From assembly GCA_964304625.1 (NCBI GenBank), contig OZ199840.1:6324001-6388000 (forward strand): a DNA stretch of 64,000 nt, written 5' to 3'. Every line of letters begins with the position of its first letter. Position 1 is the stretch's first letter. The position numbers were made by a program, and so were the translations under genes. The DNA is from Kudoa neothunni (lineage: Eukaryota > Cnidaria). Shown here piece after piece: positions 37,049 through 48,320 of this stretch. The notes beneath the pieces were generated by a model. That model saw nothing but the letters and a program-made list of their open reading frames with translations. It was not told where the DNA came from and ran no database searches.

Positions 37049-39132
37049 TTAGTAATATAGGCTTTCGTTGAGAATAGGAATTGATGCCATCTTTAAATAC
37101 ATAATAGTAGCTATTATTGTCACAACGGCTATTCCACAACAGACCAATCCAAAGATTCTGGTGAATCGTCCCAAAGTGTTTAGTTTCGATTTTACGTTGA
37201 TATTCAAGATATGTATTCTATCCAACTGGGATGTAACAATTTCAATTCTTGTGTGAAGATATAGGGAAGTTGTTTCCATGATTTCGGTTAATTGTGATGG
37301 CATTATACTTGGTGGTGTGGAAGTAACCGAACTTACTTCTATGACACTTAATGATTCCGAAACCAATTCTTCAGCGGTTGATGAAAGGGTCCTCAGTTCC
37401 GTAATAATCGATGAAGACTAGGTATGGTACATTAATAGTAAAAAATGTGAATGAATGTACAAATTGAGTCTCTATTACGATTTCCGTCTCGGTAGAATCA
37501 ATGAAAATGCTTGCTCTAGGATCCAATAAGGCGATACCGTACATATTGTGTTTCCTAAGCATTGAAAAAAAAATTCGGTGCATATATAAATGTCCTCGTA
37601 ATGTTGAAATGATGGAGTGTATATAGATGAGAAGGAAACATTTATCACTGATTTCGTTGAACTAACAACATTTTTATTTTGCGGAATAAAAATTTATAAC
37701 TTTCATACATTTTTCATTTCAGTTTTAGATATTATACATGTTGATTTAATTATTGCGATTAAAGAATTCAAATCACTATGGGTTTCGGGTAATTCAACAT
37801 CCAAATCGTACAATATCTAGGATGGAATAAAAATTTGAAGGCTATTTGTGTTCCATAATATTTGCATAAAACGAACAAGAATATTTTCAATACCTTTAAG
37901 GGTTGATTTCGCCAACGAACCTTACGAAGATTAATATCAACACATTTATTATCTCGTAGAAGTTGATCTTCTATTAGAATTATTGATATAAGTAGAGAGC
38001 AGAAAGTCGGATTGAAATTGTTTCGTGTCATATATATAAACGATTTTCTTTCCTCAAATACATTATCATTGAAACAATAGTCATCGACATAAAAGTTATG
38101 AAGTGTGTGACTATTCTGATCTATAGAGCAGGGATCTTGGATTGCTAACTGAGCGTCGGCATCTCGAGTGGAGGTGTCCATAGAGGTCTATAATACGTGT
38201 TATCATGCTATTGCCTATACGCATTTCTTTGTTACCTTCAGCAAACGATAATGAATCAATTTACGCATCATATACAATCCATGACAGAAACAACTTTTGG
38301 CATACATATGATAAAATTTTCCCTGGAGACGTATGGGAAATATCGAGGTCCTTGTTTTTGGTGGATCATCATAAATTAATCCAAAATTTATTGCTTTATT
38401 AAATATATAGATCATAGACTCCACTGAAGGATTCTAAAAATAAAGTAATCATTTTATTCTACACTCTAAATCCCTCCACACTTTTAGTGTAGCAGAAATA
38501 TGAATTTACATTAATCATATTCTCATAGATCTCGGTGGCAAAATAGACAAATGCTTCATGATCAACAGGTAAATCGATCGTTTTTTGCTCGAGTTCGATT
38601 GCATCATTTATCTTCCAGTTTTTACGAGAACGTAAGGTGGGCAACCAAATAGAGTCCCAAGTACTATTGCATATATGAAAATTAGCGTTAGCAGTATATA
38701 ATTCTACGTAGGTGATTGAAAAAATGGGTATAAAAAGAAAACTTTAGGGTGATATCTGTTTGAGAAATAGTTTTCGCCCAAGTTTTTTACTGCAAGCTGT
38801 AGACACGTTCGCACGGCACTTATAAATTGATCATAACTTAAATTAGGTGATACTATAATTTAATAAAAATAACTTCGATAAGAAAAAAATTCTATATTAC
38901 ATTGGCATTTTTTACACCGAATTTCTATTGAAAGGTGATGAGCATTTATATCCATTTTCTCAAATGTGTATGAAGCCACGTAAAGTGTATTGTCATGTAT
39001 AAACAACGAAATACCGGTCTAAAAGTAATACAAATCAATGAATCACAAAATATATACAATTGATTCATTAGAAATGGATTTTCTTAAAAACAGAGTAACA
39101 GTAACAAACACAATTAGCCAACCATCCATCAT
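37049..39132 (-). CDS. unrecognised secreted/type I membrane protein, multi-exon
   Basis: Probable exons: 39058-39132, 38901-39018, 38743-38852, 38465-38703, 38236-38433, 37894-38187, 37709-37816, 37461-37661, 37049-37417, separated by GT..AG introns of about 31-80 nt, mostly phase 0. The first exon encodes a hydrophobic signal-like start (MMDGWLIVFVTVTLFL). The body, about 480 residues, contains scattered cysteines (CKKCQ, CNSTWDSIW, CYTKSVEGF, AKSCFCHG, IQDPC). The last exon has a Ser/Thr-rich stalk, one hydrophobic span (residues around GLVCCGIAVVTIIATIM) and a 15-residue tail. About 570 residues in all. One join, between the third and fourth exons (38704-38742), does not keep frame with canonical splice sites: either a one-base error or a non-standard site. 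I do not recognise the family. Confidence 0.65.
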
Positions 39133-41374
39133 AATCTCGAATTAAATCAAATACTCGTCAATTTATTTTAAGAAAATTAGGGAATTGTTAGTAAACAACG
39201 ACAATGAATAAATTTGGCATTGTGATATTTTAGAGTTGAAAAAATTAATTTAAAAATGGGATTAAGTTTTTCAATATTAAAATTTCCAATGAAAATTTGA
39301 AAGATGTTCATTTTGTTAGTGTTTACACATATCTGAAAATTCTTTGTTTTGGAGTAATATTTCTACTTGATGTAAATATTAATTTATTGGTTTATTCAGT
39401 AAAAAATTTTATTTCTTTGATTTTAAACAAAATTAATGAATTATTTTGATTTCGGTCAAAGAATTTAAAATTTTTATAATACATTTTAATTCGTTAATTT
39501 AATACGTAAATACAAAGTTCATAAATGTATCACGCAAATGCTCTAAGCTGGAAGATTGGAATTTTCGCAGGGGTAACAAATAACAAAAGAAGAAATTTTT
39601 TAATGAGCCATTTTATCAAATTCGTAATAGATGATTAAGATGATATGCATACAAGAATAATTGAACTCCCGTTACAAGGGCTGCTAATGGAAAAAACGAA
39701 AATATCATCATTTCATGTTGAGGCCTCTGGAAGATCCTATATGATGATAGAACCATATACAGCCAAACCTCGATATTGCGAAGAAAATTGGGGATTCAAT
39801 TTTACTACGCAATACCGATGCTCGCGCGTGTGCATTGAAGGGAATTGTATTTTTATGATTTAACCTATTTTTTAAGCATAGAATCCAGAAATGAAAATAT
39901 AAGTTAATTGTTAAATGAGGTTTCTTTTTATTTTTTGTGAAAAAAGTCCGTTATGGTAGTTTGGAGTTCTCTTTTTTTTAGTATTGAGATCAGCCGGTCC
40001 ATTACAGGGTGTAGGTCGAATAAACCTTCAGGTTCTTTTGCGATAAAAGTTTTCCTTAAAGTTTTTATTTCTTCCCTAATTTTCTTTGTAGGGACCTTTT
40101 TTATGGCTTTGTCTGTTTCATCCTTTTCATTATCAGATATATCATCTATGTCGCTATTAATGACGGAGAGGAGTTTGCTTCATCGTGAACTTTTTCGTTA
40201 ATTTCAGAAGATGATACATCATCAAATGAGTCTAGTTAATTTTAGAAAAATAATTTTTGATAAAATACCTTCATTAATGTTATCATATTCTTGAATTTTT
40301 TGAATAGCTGTTGATGCTATCAAACATATATTTATAATTTTAATCAAAAATTACCTTCATCAAAAACACCTGACTTTTTAAAACAATTAATAATTGTTTC
40401 CTTCGAAAAATTATTCCAAGCATTTTTTGACGTTTTTAAACAGTCGAATAAAATATAGTTTTTTAATATTAATTCATTATCATCCAATACACTAATCGAA
40501 TGGAGAATTTTGTTATGGTTGCTTTTTAATGAGTTAATTATTCCTAAATCGCAAGGCCGTAATATTGATGTAGTATTCTTCGGCAAAAATAAAAATTTAA
40601 TATTTTCTAGACCGTCCATGTCTTTAGGGTGGGAGGAGCATTGGTCTAATAAGATTAAAACTTTTCTATTCTCTTTTTCAAACATATTGTTAAATTTTTT
40701 CATAATTTGAAAAAAGATAAAGGCATTCATCCACGAGTTTTTCCGTGAAAAATATTCAATTGGTAGATGGGATATATTCTTAAAACAACGAGGCTTCTGA
40801 TATTTACCAATTACATATAATGGTAATTTTGAACCATCTAAGGCCGCGGATACTAAAACCGTAACATGCTTCTTGGACACTTAAGATCCTCGGACATTTT
40901 GTTCTGCTTTTAATACGTAAGTTCGCTTATTAATTTGTTGGTAAAAAAGCGCAGTCTCATCAACGTTAATAATATTTTTTGGATCGTTACTTTGCAGAAT
41001 ATCTTTATTCTCAAATTTCCAAGCATATATTGAAGAAGAATCAGCACTAGATGCTTCTCCGTGAAGTCTTACAGAACGAAGTCTAAATCTATTTATAAAG
41101 CATGCCAGCCATCCTCTACTTGCATTAAAATTGTCGATATTCTTTTCTTTGGCGGTTGACAATGCTTTTGCTATTATAATTTCACCAGAAATTAGTTTTT
41201 TATTATTTCAGGCATTTACGATCCAATTATAAACTTCGGTATCGACATCTTCATGTTTACCGCTAGAAAATCGCTTTCTCTTGTTAGAAATATTGGAATC
41301 AGTAATTTTTTGTTCCATTGAGAGAAATTCTACTGAGAGTCGAATATTCTTACCAAAAATTATCGTTATTATTA

Positions 41375-42648
41375 CCGGGTTTTGCATCCAAATCCGGACA
41401 TTATCGTAATTAACCTCGTTTGTTGCTCCACGTTGTTTGAATATTGTTGAAACGATGCCTGGTAGAACTGAACATAGTAACGAGAGACGAGAGATGGTAA
41501 TCGACGCCGTGATTTTTAAGGGTAAATCCCAGGCACAGGCCGCCAGAGATCTAAATGTTCCTCGCTCGACGGTGAGTGATATGATAAAAGCCTATGATGT
41601 TGAAGAAAGGGTTTTAAAAACTCCCAAAGGGAGTGCTAGAAATATTACTTTGACGGAGGATTTAAAGAAAAGTCTATTAGACTTAATTAATGATGATTGT
41701 ACCATAACATTGCAATCGATCATAGAAAAATTAAATCTGAGGGTACACAGATCAATCGTTTGGAGATGGCCAAACGCCTTAAATATATCCTATAAAATGA
41801 CGCGTCCTGTACCTAGAAGCAGAAATAGCGCCGAGGTTAAATCAGAAGGCAACATTTATGCCAATTGGTATACGAGCCTGCCTCTTGATATGCGCTATAA
41901 AAATTTGATTTTTGTGGATGAGAACCCCTTCTCGTTACATTCATTACGCAATCATGGACGTTCGCGTGTTAGAACGACACCTAACCCGGTGGTGCAAAAT
42001 AGCAGGGGGAGAAACGTCACTATGAAACTCGCTGTTAACGCAATAAACGTGGTAAGTTGCGAGGCTATACTCGGTGGTGTCAACCACATAATCTGTCAAG
42101 AGTTCTTGAGTAAACTCAAGAATATTTTGGGGAACGGTGAATTCATCATTGTGATGGATAAAGTTAGGTTCAATCACACGAATGCCGAATTCTATGATGA
42201 ATATCCATATGAAATTCATTATCTCCCAAGATATTCGCCCTTCTTAAACCCATGCGAGGAGGTATTCTCCCAAATAAAAAATAATGTGAGAAGAACTGGA
42301 CCCTTGCCTGGAACCAACGAATTACTGGAAAGGATGAAAAATTCCACAAGTAATGTCACGGAGCGAAATTTAAAAAATTATTTCCAGAACGCCGAAACAT
42401 TCTTGGGAAGATGTCATACTTACCAAGATATTGGACGCGATTAAAATCAATATAGTTATTTATTGTTAAACTGAAATACTTTTTTTTCTATTTTTGCATT
42501 TTAACATTTGGCGACGCGTATTTTTTTAATTGATATAATTATCAAACCTTTTATATTTAATCATGCGTTAGAATTAATAAAAGAAGACATTAATACGTTA
42601 GATATCCAACAAACAAAAATAATGTCCGGATTTGAATGCAAAACCCGG
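41375..42648 (+). mobile_element. IS630/Tc1-mariner-superfamily transposon, apparently complete
   Basis: 1274 bp, TA target duplication (41373-41374 and 42649-42650). The 30-bp terminal inverted repeats start CCGGGTTTTGCATYCAAATC and differ at a single position. One uninterrupted transposase gene lies between them. The near-identical ends and open frame suggest a recent insertion into Tigger-1. Confidence 0.95.
41455..42444 (+). CDS. DDE_3-type transposase of the IS630/Tc1 superfamily
   Basis: Nuclear transposase that binds the terminal repeats and integrates at TA. From the chosen ATG (MPGRTEHSNERREM) it has 329 residues; an in-frame ATG six codons upstream (41437) is an alternative. A helix-turn-helix (SQAQAARDLNVPRSTVSDMI, about residues 25-45) precedes the catalytic core. 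The triad is seen at FVDENPF (first Asp), IIVMDKVRFNH (second Asp) and YSPFLNPCEEVFSQIK (Glu), with 32-33 residues between the second Asp and the Glu. No stop or shift interrupts it. It reads opposite to the host Tigger gene. Close in style to eukaryotic IS630-like proteins rather than classical mariner. Activity is inferred only from intactness. Confidence 0.93.
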   Translation: MPGRTEHSNERREMVIDAVIFKGKSQAQAARDLNVPRSTVSDMIKAYDVEERVLKTPKGSARNITLTEDLKKSLLDLINDDCTITLQSIIEKLNLRVHRSIVWRWPNALNISYKMTRPVPRSRNSAEVKSEGNIYANWYTSLPLDMRYKNLIFVDENPFSLHSLRNHGRSRVRTTPNPVVQNSRGRNVTMKLAVNAINVVSCEAILGGVNHIICQEFLSKLKNILGNGEFIIVMDKVRFNHTNAEFYDEYPYEIHYLPRYSPFLNPCEEVFSQIKNNVRRTGPLPGTNELLERMKNSTSNVTERNLKNYFQNAETFLGRCHTYQDIGRD

Positions 42649-43454
42649 TAGTATAAAGTAAAAACATTTGAATACTTAGTCCGAATTTCATTACGGTCAT
42701 TTTTTGCACTTTTAATTGATTTAATTGAATTGTTGTAACTAATAATTTTACTCTTCTCATCAATATCTCGCTGCAATCTCGACATTGTCAATTTTACTGC
42801 ACACTATCGAATCAAACGCGCAATCCGGACTTTGAATTTACTACATAATGCAAAATCACTTCGCAATATCGAATAATATACGCCTTCTTTTATTTAAAAA
42901 TTTTGTTCTTCACAATAATTTTATAATATTGGCATTAATATATCTAATATATTTTCCAATTTAACTAAAATAGAACAAATACAAAAGATATTGGGCTACT
43001 ACGCAATACCGAGGCACGACTGTAGCGCCTTATGGAATACAACAGAGAGATCTAGATTGTTCTAGAAGTATAACAACTTTATATATACTACTGGTAGTGT
43101 GTTTGGGGATTATTGTTACATAAACGGTTATGTTTTCTTGCCCTAACATTTCATATTCATATTCAAAGTATATCAAAGCATATCAATATTTCGTAACTAT
43201 TCACAAATAACAATAGCCTTTACATAATGAGATTTCACTTTAAAAATTATCAGTTGATGATTCCTACGAGCGATGGGTGGATCCCTTTTTCACATTAAGA
43301 CAACATTAATTATATTTAGAGACCAAAAACTCAATCACTATCCATCTGAAGAGTACATTTATGTTTAGTATGAGAGCGGAAAAATTTTATTTAACCTGAT
43401 TCAATTTTTATGGTTTTTCTCGTTTTGAATGATATTTAACCCTCCAGAGCCGAG

Positions 43455-43980
43455 AATAGATAGCCCAGCGGTGTGGTGATTGAACTAAATACCTGGAGGT
43501 ACTGGGTTCGATTTCCTTTATTGATCAGTCTACTGTTCCCGTACGACTGTATCTCTATCCTATAATAGATAGAAGCTATTGTTAGAGTGCGATGACATTA
43601 TAAGTTTAATCTAACCTGCAGTTTTAATTCGATCTAGCCGAAGAGGTTGAATTAGACGTTTGATTGTCAGATTGCATTAACAGGTTTGAGATCTCTCTAA
43701 AGCCAAAATCCTTATGGATAGGGTTTGAGGTGACGGTTTCCCCGAAACGAGGATGTTTAGTGGTTTAAACTCCCACACAACAGTAGAAAGATAAGGTGCG
43801 AGGGGTAGATGTTACTCGTCCTGTGGTGCCTGCAGCGTTAATGGGGGTGATCTAACCAATCCTAACTCCACTAGGGCTGCCAGCGAGATTTTAGAAAAAC
43901 CCCAAGGATGGACGGTGAAATAACTCAAGTTTAAGTAAAAAAACCCCAAGATCGAGAAAAACGCTAACCTAAAGTACAAC
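43455..43980 (+). mobile_element. tRNA-derived SINE-like element
   Basis: A pol III A box (TAGCCCAGCGG, 43461-43471) and B box (GGTTCGATTTCC, 43505-43516) are spaced as in tRNA genes. A long non-tRNA body follows to about 43900 and ends with repeated AAAAACCCCAAG units. The anticodon stem is not restored and there is no tRNA 3' half of normal length, so this is a SINE head, not a tRNA gene. Similar AAAACCCAAG units recur at 44393-44462, perhaps a second tail. The 5' limit is approximate; a TTAACCCTCC string lies just upstream (43438). Confidence 0.7.
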
Positions 43981-44639
43981 AAAAAATAGAATCATTTCTA
44001 TTAAAGTTTTTAATCATTTTCCGAGTCTTCAAATACGTCTACAGATATTAAATTTAAATTTATCGTCGTATTGTTGCAATTTATTGTTGCGAACACTCAT
44101 TCAAACTTAATGTCTAGTATAGATCAATACGCACATAATGAATGAATTAATTAATTCCTAGTTCAAGATATATTTTGAAATAACGTTAAATTTTATAATA
44201 ATGTGCGACAATGTTAATTGAACACTTGTGCAATCGTGCCCCGTTAAACAATCTATTGTACTGTCGTGTAATATCGTAAATGTTTAAACTCTGCACGATG
44301 TAATCTGAGTAGGATACGTTATTAAAAATATAGATATTAATGTCGCACATAATAAAATTTTGTGTATTATTCAATGTTTACAGGTTTTCAACAAAAACCC
44401 AAGATTTTAAAGAAGAATGACAAAAAACCAAGAACCCAAGGTGACCACAAAAAACCCAAGCAGTGGACGTCCTGAACTCACACAGCCTAATTAGTTGCGC
44501 CTGGGGTTTTTACCAGACAATGTCCGTTCGTTCGTGCAAATTTCGTTCGTTCGTGTTCGTGTACCACATTTTTACACGTTTAAAATTTTTTCGTGATTCG
44601 TTCGTGTTCGTGTCCTCTTTTAGTTACACTGTGTCAGGC

Positions 44640-46781
44640 TGGAGTGTGGAAAGTGTTGAAGAGGCTTTGAAAACTAGCAGACTTTTCTCTTGGAAAAAAT
44701 CTACAACGCGTTCTAAAGAATGGGACAATTTCTGTTCCATCTTTACTAAAAACGGGGATGAAACATCCCAAATTGATTTTATTGTTTGCACAAAGTGCAA
44801 CAAAGCATTCCCGCATAAGTCGTCTTACGGGAATAGGAAGCTTATTAGTCATAATAAGTTACATGCTAAAACAAATACAAATATAAAAATTAATGAATTA
44901 TTTGTTTCACCTCCCTCCATTGTTAATTTAAGCCTATCAGATCAGGTAATGTTTGACACTAAAATTGCTAATTTTGTAGCTGAAACAATCTCCCCGTTTA
45001 CAATAACAGAAAGTGCATCGTTTACGGAGATGATAAACTTCGCATTTAACTTAGGCAAAAAGTTCAATGAACCTAGTGCTAGACTTAAGATTTTATCCAA
45101 AAAATGTGTTAAAAAAATAATCATGAATGAGTATGAGTGCATGTATTTAAAAATGGAAAAATTAATTACAACAAGTCACAATAGTATGTGCCTAACCATT
45201 GATATTTGGACTGATAATGCCAAAATCAACTCATTCATTGATATATCAGTGTTGTTTGTTAAAAATTTCACCCTTCAACATTTCCAATACGACATGATCT
45301 ATTTTCCTGTAAAACACACTGCCGAAAATATAAATAAAATCTGCACGGAATTTTGTATTAAATTTTCACTTAGCAAATCTGATCTAAGAATTGTTTGTGA
45401 CTCCACAGCAAACAATCTATCTGGTCTAAGAGAGTTCAACACAACCAGATGTGCTGCTCACCGCCTTCACACTATTATATCTCAAGGTATTTTATGTATT
45501 AAATTTATGTTAAAATTTTGATGAGTAAATAATTGTAAAAGTGATATACTTAACGATATGCTATCTTGATCTCTCATAATTCTGTTTGGAAAATCAAGAT
45601 AAAACTGTTATAATCTAAATTTAAATAGTTTATATTTATGTATTTTAATATATTGATTACACTTTTTTATCACTAAGTTTATAAATAAATTTTACTTTCG
45701 CTATAATATCTAATTTCGATTTTTTTATTATGTGTAGCTTGGGATCTTAGTACAAACAGCACATCCGATTTATCCATACTAAGGGTGAATGTTGACAAAC
45801 TGTGCGGATCTGTTCATAAAACGGCGGATTTACAGTCAAAATTACCAATGAAAATACAATGGGGCTCAGCTACGCGACCATGGAGAGGCCTCAGCGATCG
45901 ATATAGGACGTTAGTGGCGTGTTTCGATAGTTTGGAGGATGTGCTAAAAAATCATCCAGCTAAAAAATACTTTGACGGATTGGACAAGAAAGAATGCGTT
46001 GTTGTAGCTGAATTTTTCAAAATATTTTCCGATTTCTTTGATCAGTTGGAGCAGGTGAAAAGGCCATCGTCACATTTTGTAATTCGTTTAAGTTTCGTTT
46101 TTTATATTATCGTTAGGTGTTTATTGTATTTCATCGTATCAAAGCAATGATTCAAAAACAACGTGAAACTTTTATGGGCGATTATTGTATGCATTTGGAA
46201 AGTTTATTGGACGAAAAATACACACAATGTATTGATATCAACCATAAAATCGCAGCTTTTCTCCATCCAAATTTTAAAAAATTCAAATTTATTGAGTGTC
46301 TTTGCAAAATAAAGAATTAAATTTTGTGATAAATCACGTTGAGTCGCTTTTGTCTGGCATGGCTGAACCAAATTACCCATATAAAAAAAAAATTTGATGG
46401 TAAATCTTTTCTTGTAACAAATATTTAAAAAAATTAGAATTAATCCCAAAGAGCTAGGAACTTCTGAAAACCCACTCAATATGTTATGAACTGGATAGTG
46501 ACTCAGAAGATTTTCAATCAGAAATTCAACTGTACATCCGAGAAAAAGTCAACCAAGTTTACGAAAATCCGCTCGTTTATTGGGAAAACTCCAAGAATGA
46601 AAATCTTAAAAAAATTGCAACTAACGTGTACAGCCGACCAGCATCCAGCTCAATGTCAGAACGGGCGTTTTCATACGCTGGAAAAATTTTATCCAAGTCT
46701 AGATATAGACTTGAACCGAACACATTAAGAAAATTAGTAGTTTATACTAATAATATTAAAAATAAGACACTTCTGGAGTGA
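44640..46781 (+). pseudogene. hAT transposase with intron-like gaps, probably disabled
   Basis: A BED-type zinc finger (CTKCNKAF ... H) is followed by the hAT body (MCLTIDIWTDNAKINSF, then CAAHRLHTIISQ). Coding resumes after 45739 with AWDLSTNSTSDLSIL and MKIQWGSATRPWRGLSDRY; the gap 45487-45738 has GT..AG edges and keeps frame. A second gap of about 40 nt (around 46080-46118) also looks like an intron. The dimerisation region, YWENSKNENLKKIATNVYSR then SMSERAFSYAGKIL, ends at the TGA at 46779-46781. Around 46320-46480 the frame is lost by stops and a shift, so the protein is probably not made whole. Confidence 0.85.
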
Positions 46782-47179
46782 ATTTAATTCACTCCTTCTC
46801 TTTATTATGTTTTATTTTGCATTATCTCAAAAGAAAACTGAACAGACCTAACTTAGCCACTTCAAAAATTCACTTCTAACTATTAGACTTATAAAATTAG
46901 GGTTTGAAAGTATTTTTATCATTCTAAAAAATGTTTAGGCAGATTTGACTATAGCGGAACTTAATATAACGAGGTTCTGTTTCCTAAATTAATTTGATTA
47001 TCTTTTAAAAAAAACTGATATCAAATTTGTATTTGGTAATAAAATATGAAATTGTGACATGAGGTAACATATCTCAAAAATTCCAGTAAATCAAGGTGAA
47101 GATCGTAATTGCTTACATTCAATGCCTCATATTTTTCTTCGCTTAAAATTTAATAGTAATTTCATATCTAAGATCTTTT

Positions 47180-47990
47180 TGGTAATGGTAAAGTATGCGC
47201 CACCTAAAAACGCCCGCTTGTGCATGTTATTCGAATATCTTTTTTTCAACAAACATTGAATTGTTGTCTAATTCGTTTTGATAATCACTCATAAGTTGGT
47301 TATTCTTCATATTTTTTAGCATATAAACATAAATTATACAATATCAGATTTATTTATACATGTTTTTATTAGTTTTAATTACGAATAGTTCAAAAACGAG
47401 GACAACTACGTACTCTCAAAATGCATTTTCTTAATATTCTTAGTACTGATGAGTTTTTTAAAAATAAATAAATATTATATTTTAGATAAACATTTAATTT
47501 CAATAGGTAAACAATTAAAGGTTGATTATATGAAGTTATTACTTTATTAGAGGAATTTTTACGTGTTTTTAGTATAACATTCGATAAAATTAAAAATGTT
47601 GTTATTAGAAATCAAAAAATTGTTGTTTCTATACATTCATTAGTTTTAGTTAATTATATGTATAGATCAAAATAATAACCTTAGTTAAAATATTGGGTTT
47701 ACACTTAGTAATATTCTCAATTCGTACATTGGCCCGAATTTGTTGTTACAAATTTTGACATACACAAAAACTTACAAAATAATTAAAATATAGCTTAATA
47801 TTTTTTTTTCAATATAATACAAATACTGCAATGTAAAACAGTTTTCTATTGTCATTTTAAAAAATTATAAACTAAAAAAAATCGTACGACATCAAGATCT
47901 ATTTTTTTAAATTCGAAAAGTATTTTCATTATAGTGAAAAATGAGATCTTTTTGTGAGACACGCAATAAGTTAATATTTAAAGTTAGTCC
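47180..47990 (+). repeat. dispersed repeat B, copy 1 (inside hAT-1)
   Basis: Collinear with 63238-64000 in the same orientation, roughly three quarters identical. Shared strings include TTTTTTCAACAAACATTGAA, then TAGTTTxAAAACGAGxxGAC and ATAACATTCGATAAA-type blocks. About 150 bp near 63290-63425 is extra in the other copy. No coding potential. Confidence 0.8.
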
Positions 47991-48320
47991 ATATAAAATC
48001 GTTATATAACAATAGTAAAAAATCAAAATAGTAATAATAAATAACTTTCTCATTAATAACTAAGAAAGAAACGAAAAAAATTCAGTGTTTGTTGAAAAAA
48101 TATGGAGATTACATGTGTGTTCGACCCCCGTCCGCTACACTACATACTTCATCACCATCCTCGCACACGAAAAGCACGAATGGTTTCGTTCGTGTTTCGT
48201 GTCAAAAGTTTAAAAATCAGAAAAGTTCATTCGTGTTTCGTTCGTGTTCATAATTATGAAGAAAACTTCGTTCGCTCATGATACGAACGAACACACGAAC
48301 GGGCATTGTCCGATTAAATT

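Larger units (their letters stand above)
39931..42791 (-). pseudogene. Tigger transposase, split and frame-broken
   Basis: Minus-strand coding starts with MSRLQRDIDEKSKIISYNNS (about 42785). After the inserted element it continues with the CENP-B-like segment (FNASRGWLACFINRFRLRS), the first catalytic block (NVDETALFYQQ), PLYVIGKYQKPRCFKN, VLILLDQCSSHP (second), LPKNTTSILRPCDLGIINS (third), and a C-terminus ending TDFFHKK near 39931. Few disabling changes besides the insertion are visible in the central part, so it is younger than Tigger-3. Confidence 0.88.
39760..43022 (-). mobile_element. Tigger-type transposon (Tigger-1) split by IS630/Tc1-like element
   Basis: Left tip CAGCCAAACCTCGATATTG after TA (39758-39759); right tip, read inwards from TA (43023-43024), CAGTCGTGCCTCGGTATTG. 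Additional copies of the TCGxTATTGCG core lie inside each end (near 39808 and 42863). The minus-strand transposase is interrupted by a second transposon at 41375-42648. Without it the element is about 2.0 kb. Confidence 0.9.
44514..48312 (+). mobile_element. hAT-family transposon (hAT-1)
   Basis: Left tip CAGACAATGTCCGTTCGT and, from the right, CGGACAATGCCCGTTCGT. Both ends carry clusters of CGTTCGTTCGTGTTCGTG-like subterminal repeats (44526-44615 and 48172-48300). The plus-strand gene encodes a BED-finger hAT transposase. The flanking 8-mers do not match, so the target duplication has decayed or an end has shifted. A copy of dispersed repeat B lies between the gene and the right tip. Confidence 0.88.

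Noticed and set aside
37617-37820. Plus-strand ORF of 67 codons
   Set aside because: Lies opposite two well-supported minus-strand exons of the unrecognised membrane protein.
37894-38187. Similarity of the 37-39 kb protein to calcium channel alpha-2/delta subunits
   Set aside because: Only a loose DPC ... C-x-D/N-N-x-x-E resemblance over a short stretch; no VWA or Cache domain is visible.
43455-43530. Possible functional tRNA gene
   Set aside because: A and B boxes are good, but the acceptor and anticodon stems do not form a cloverleaf and a long body follows; it is a SINE head.
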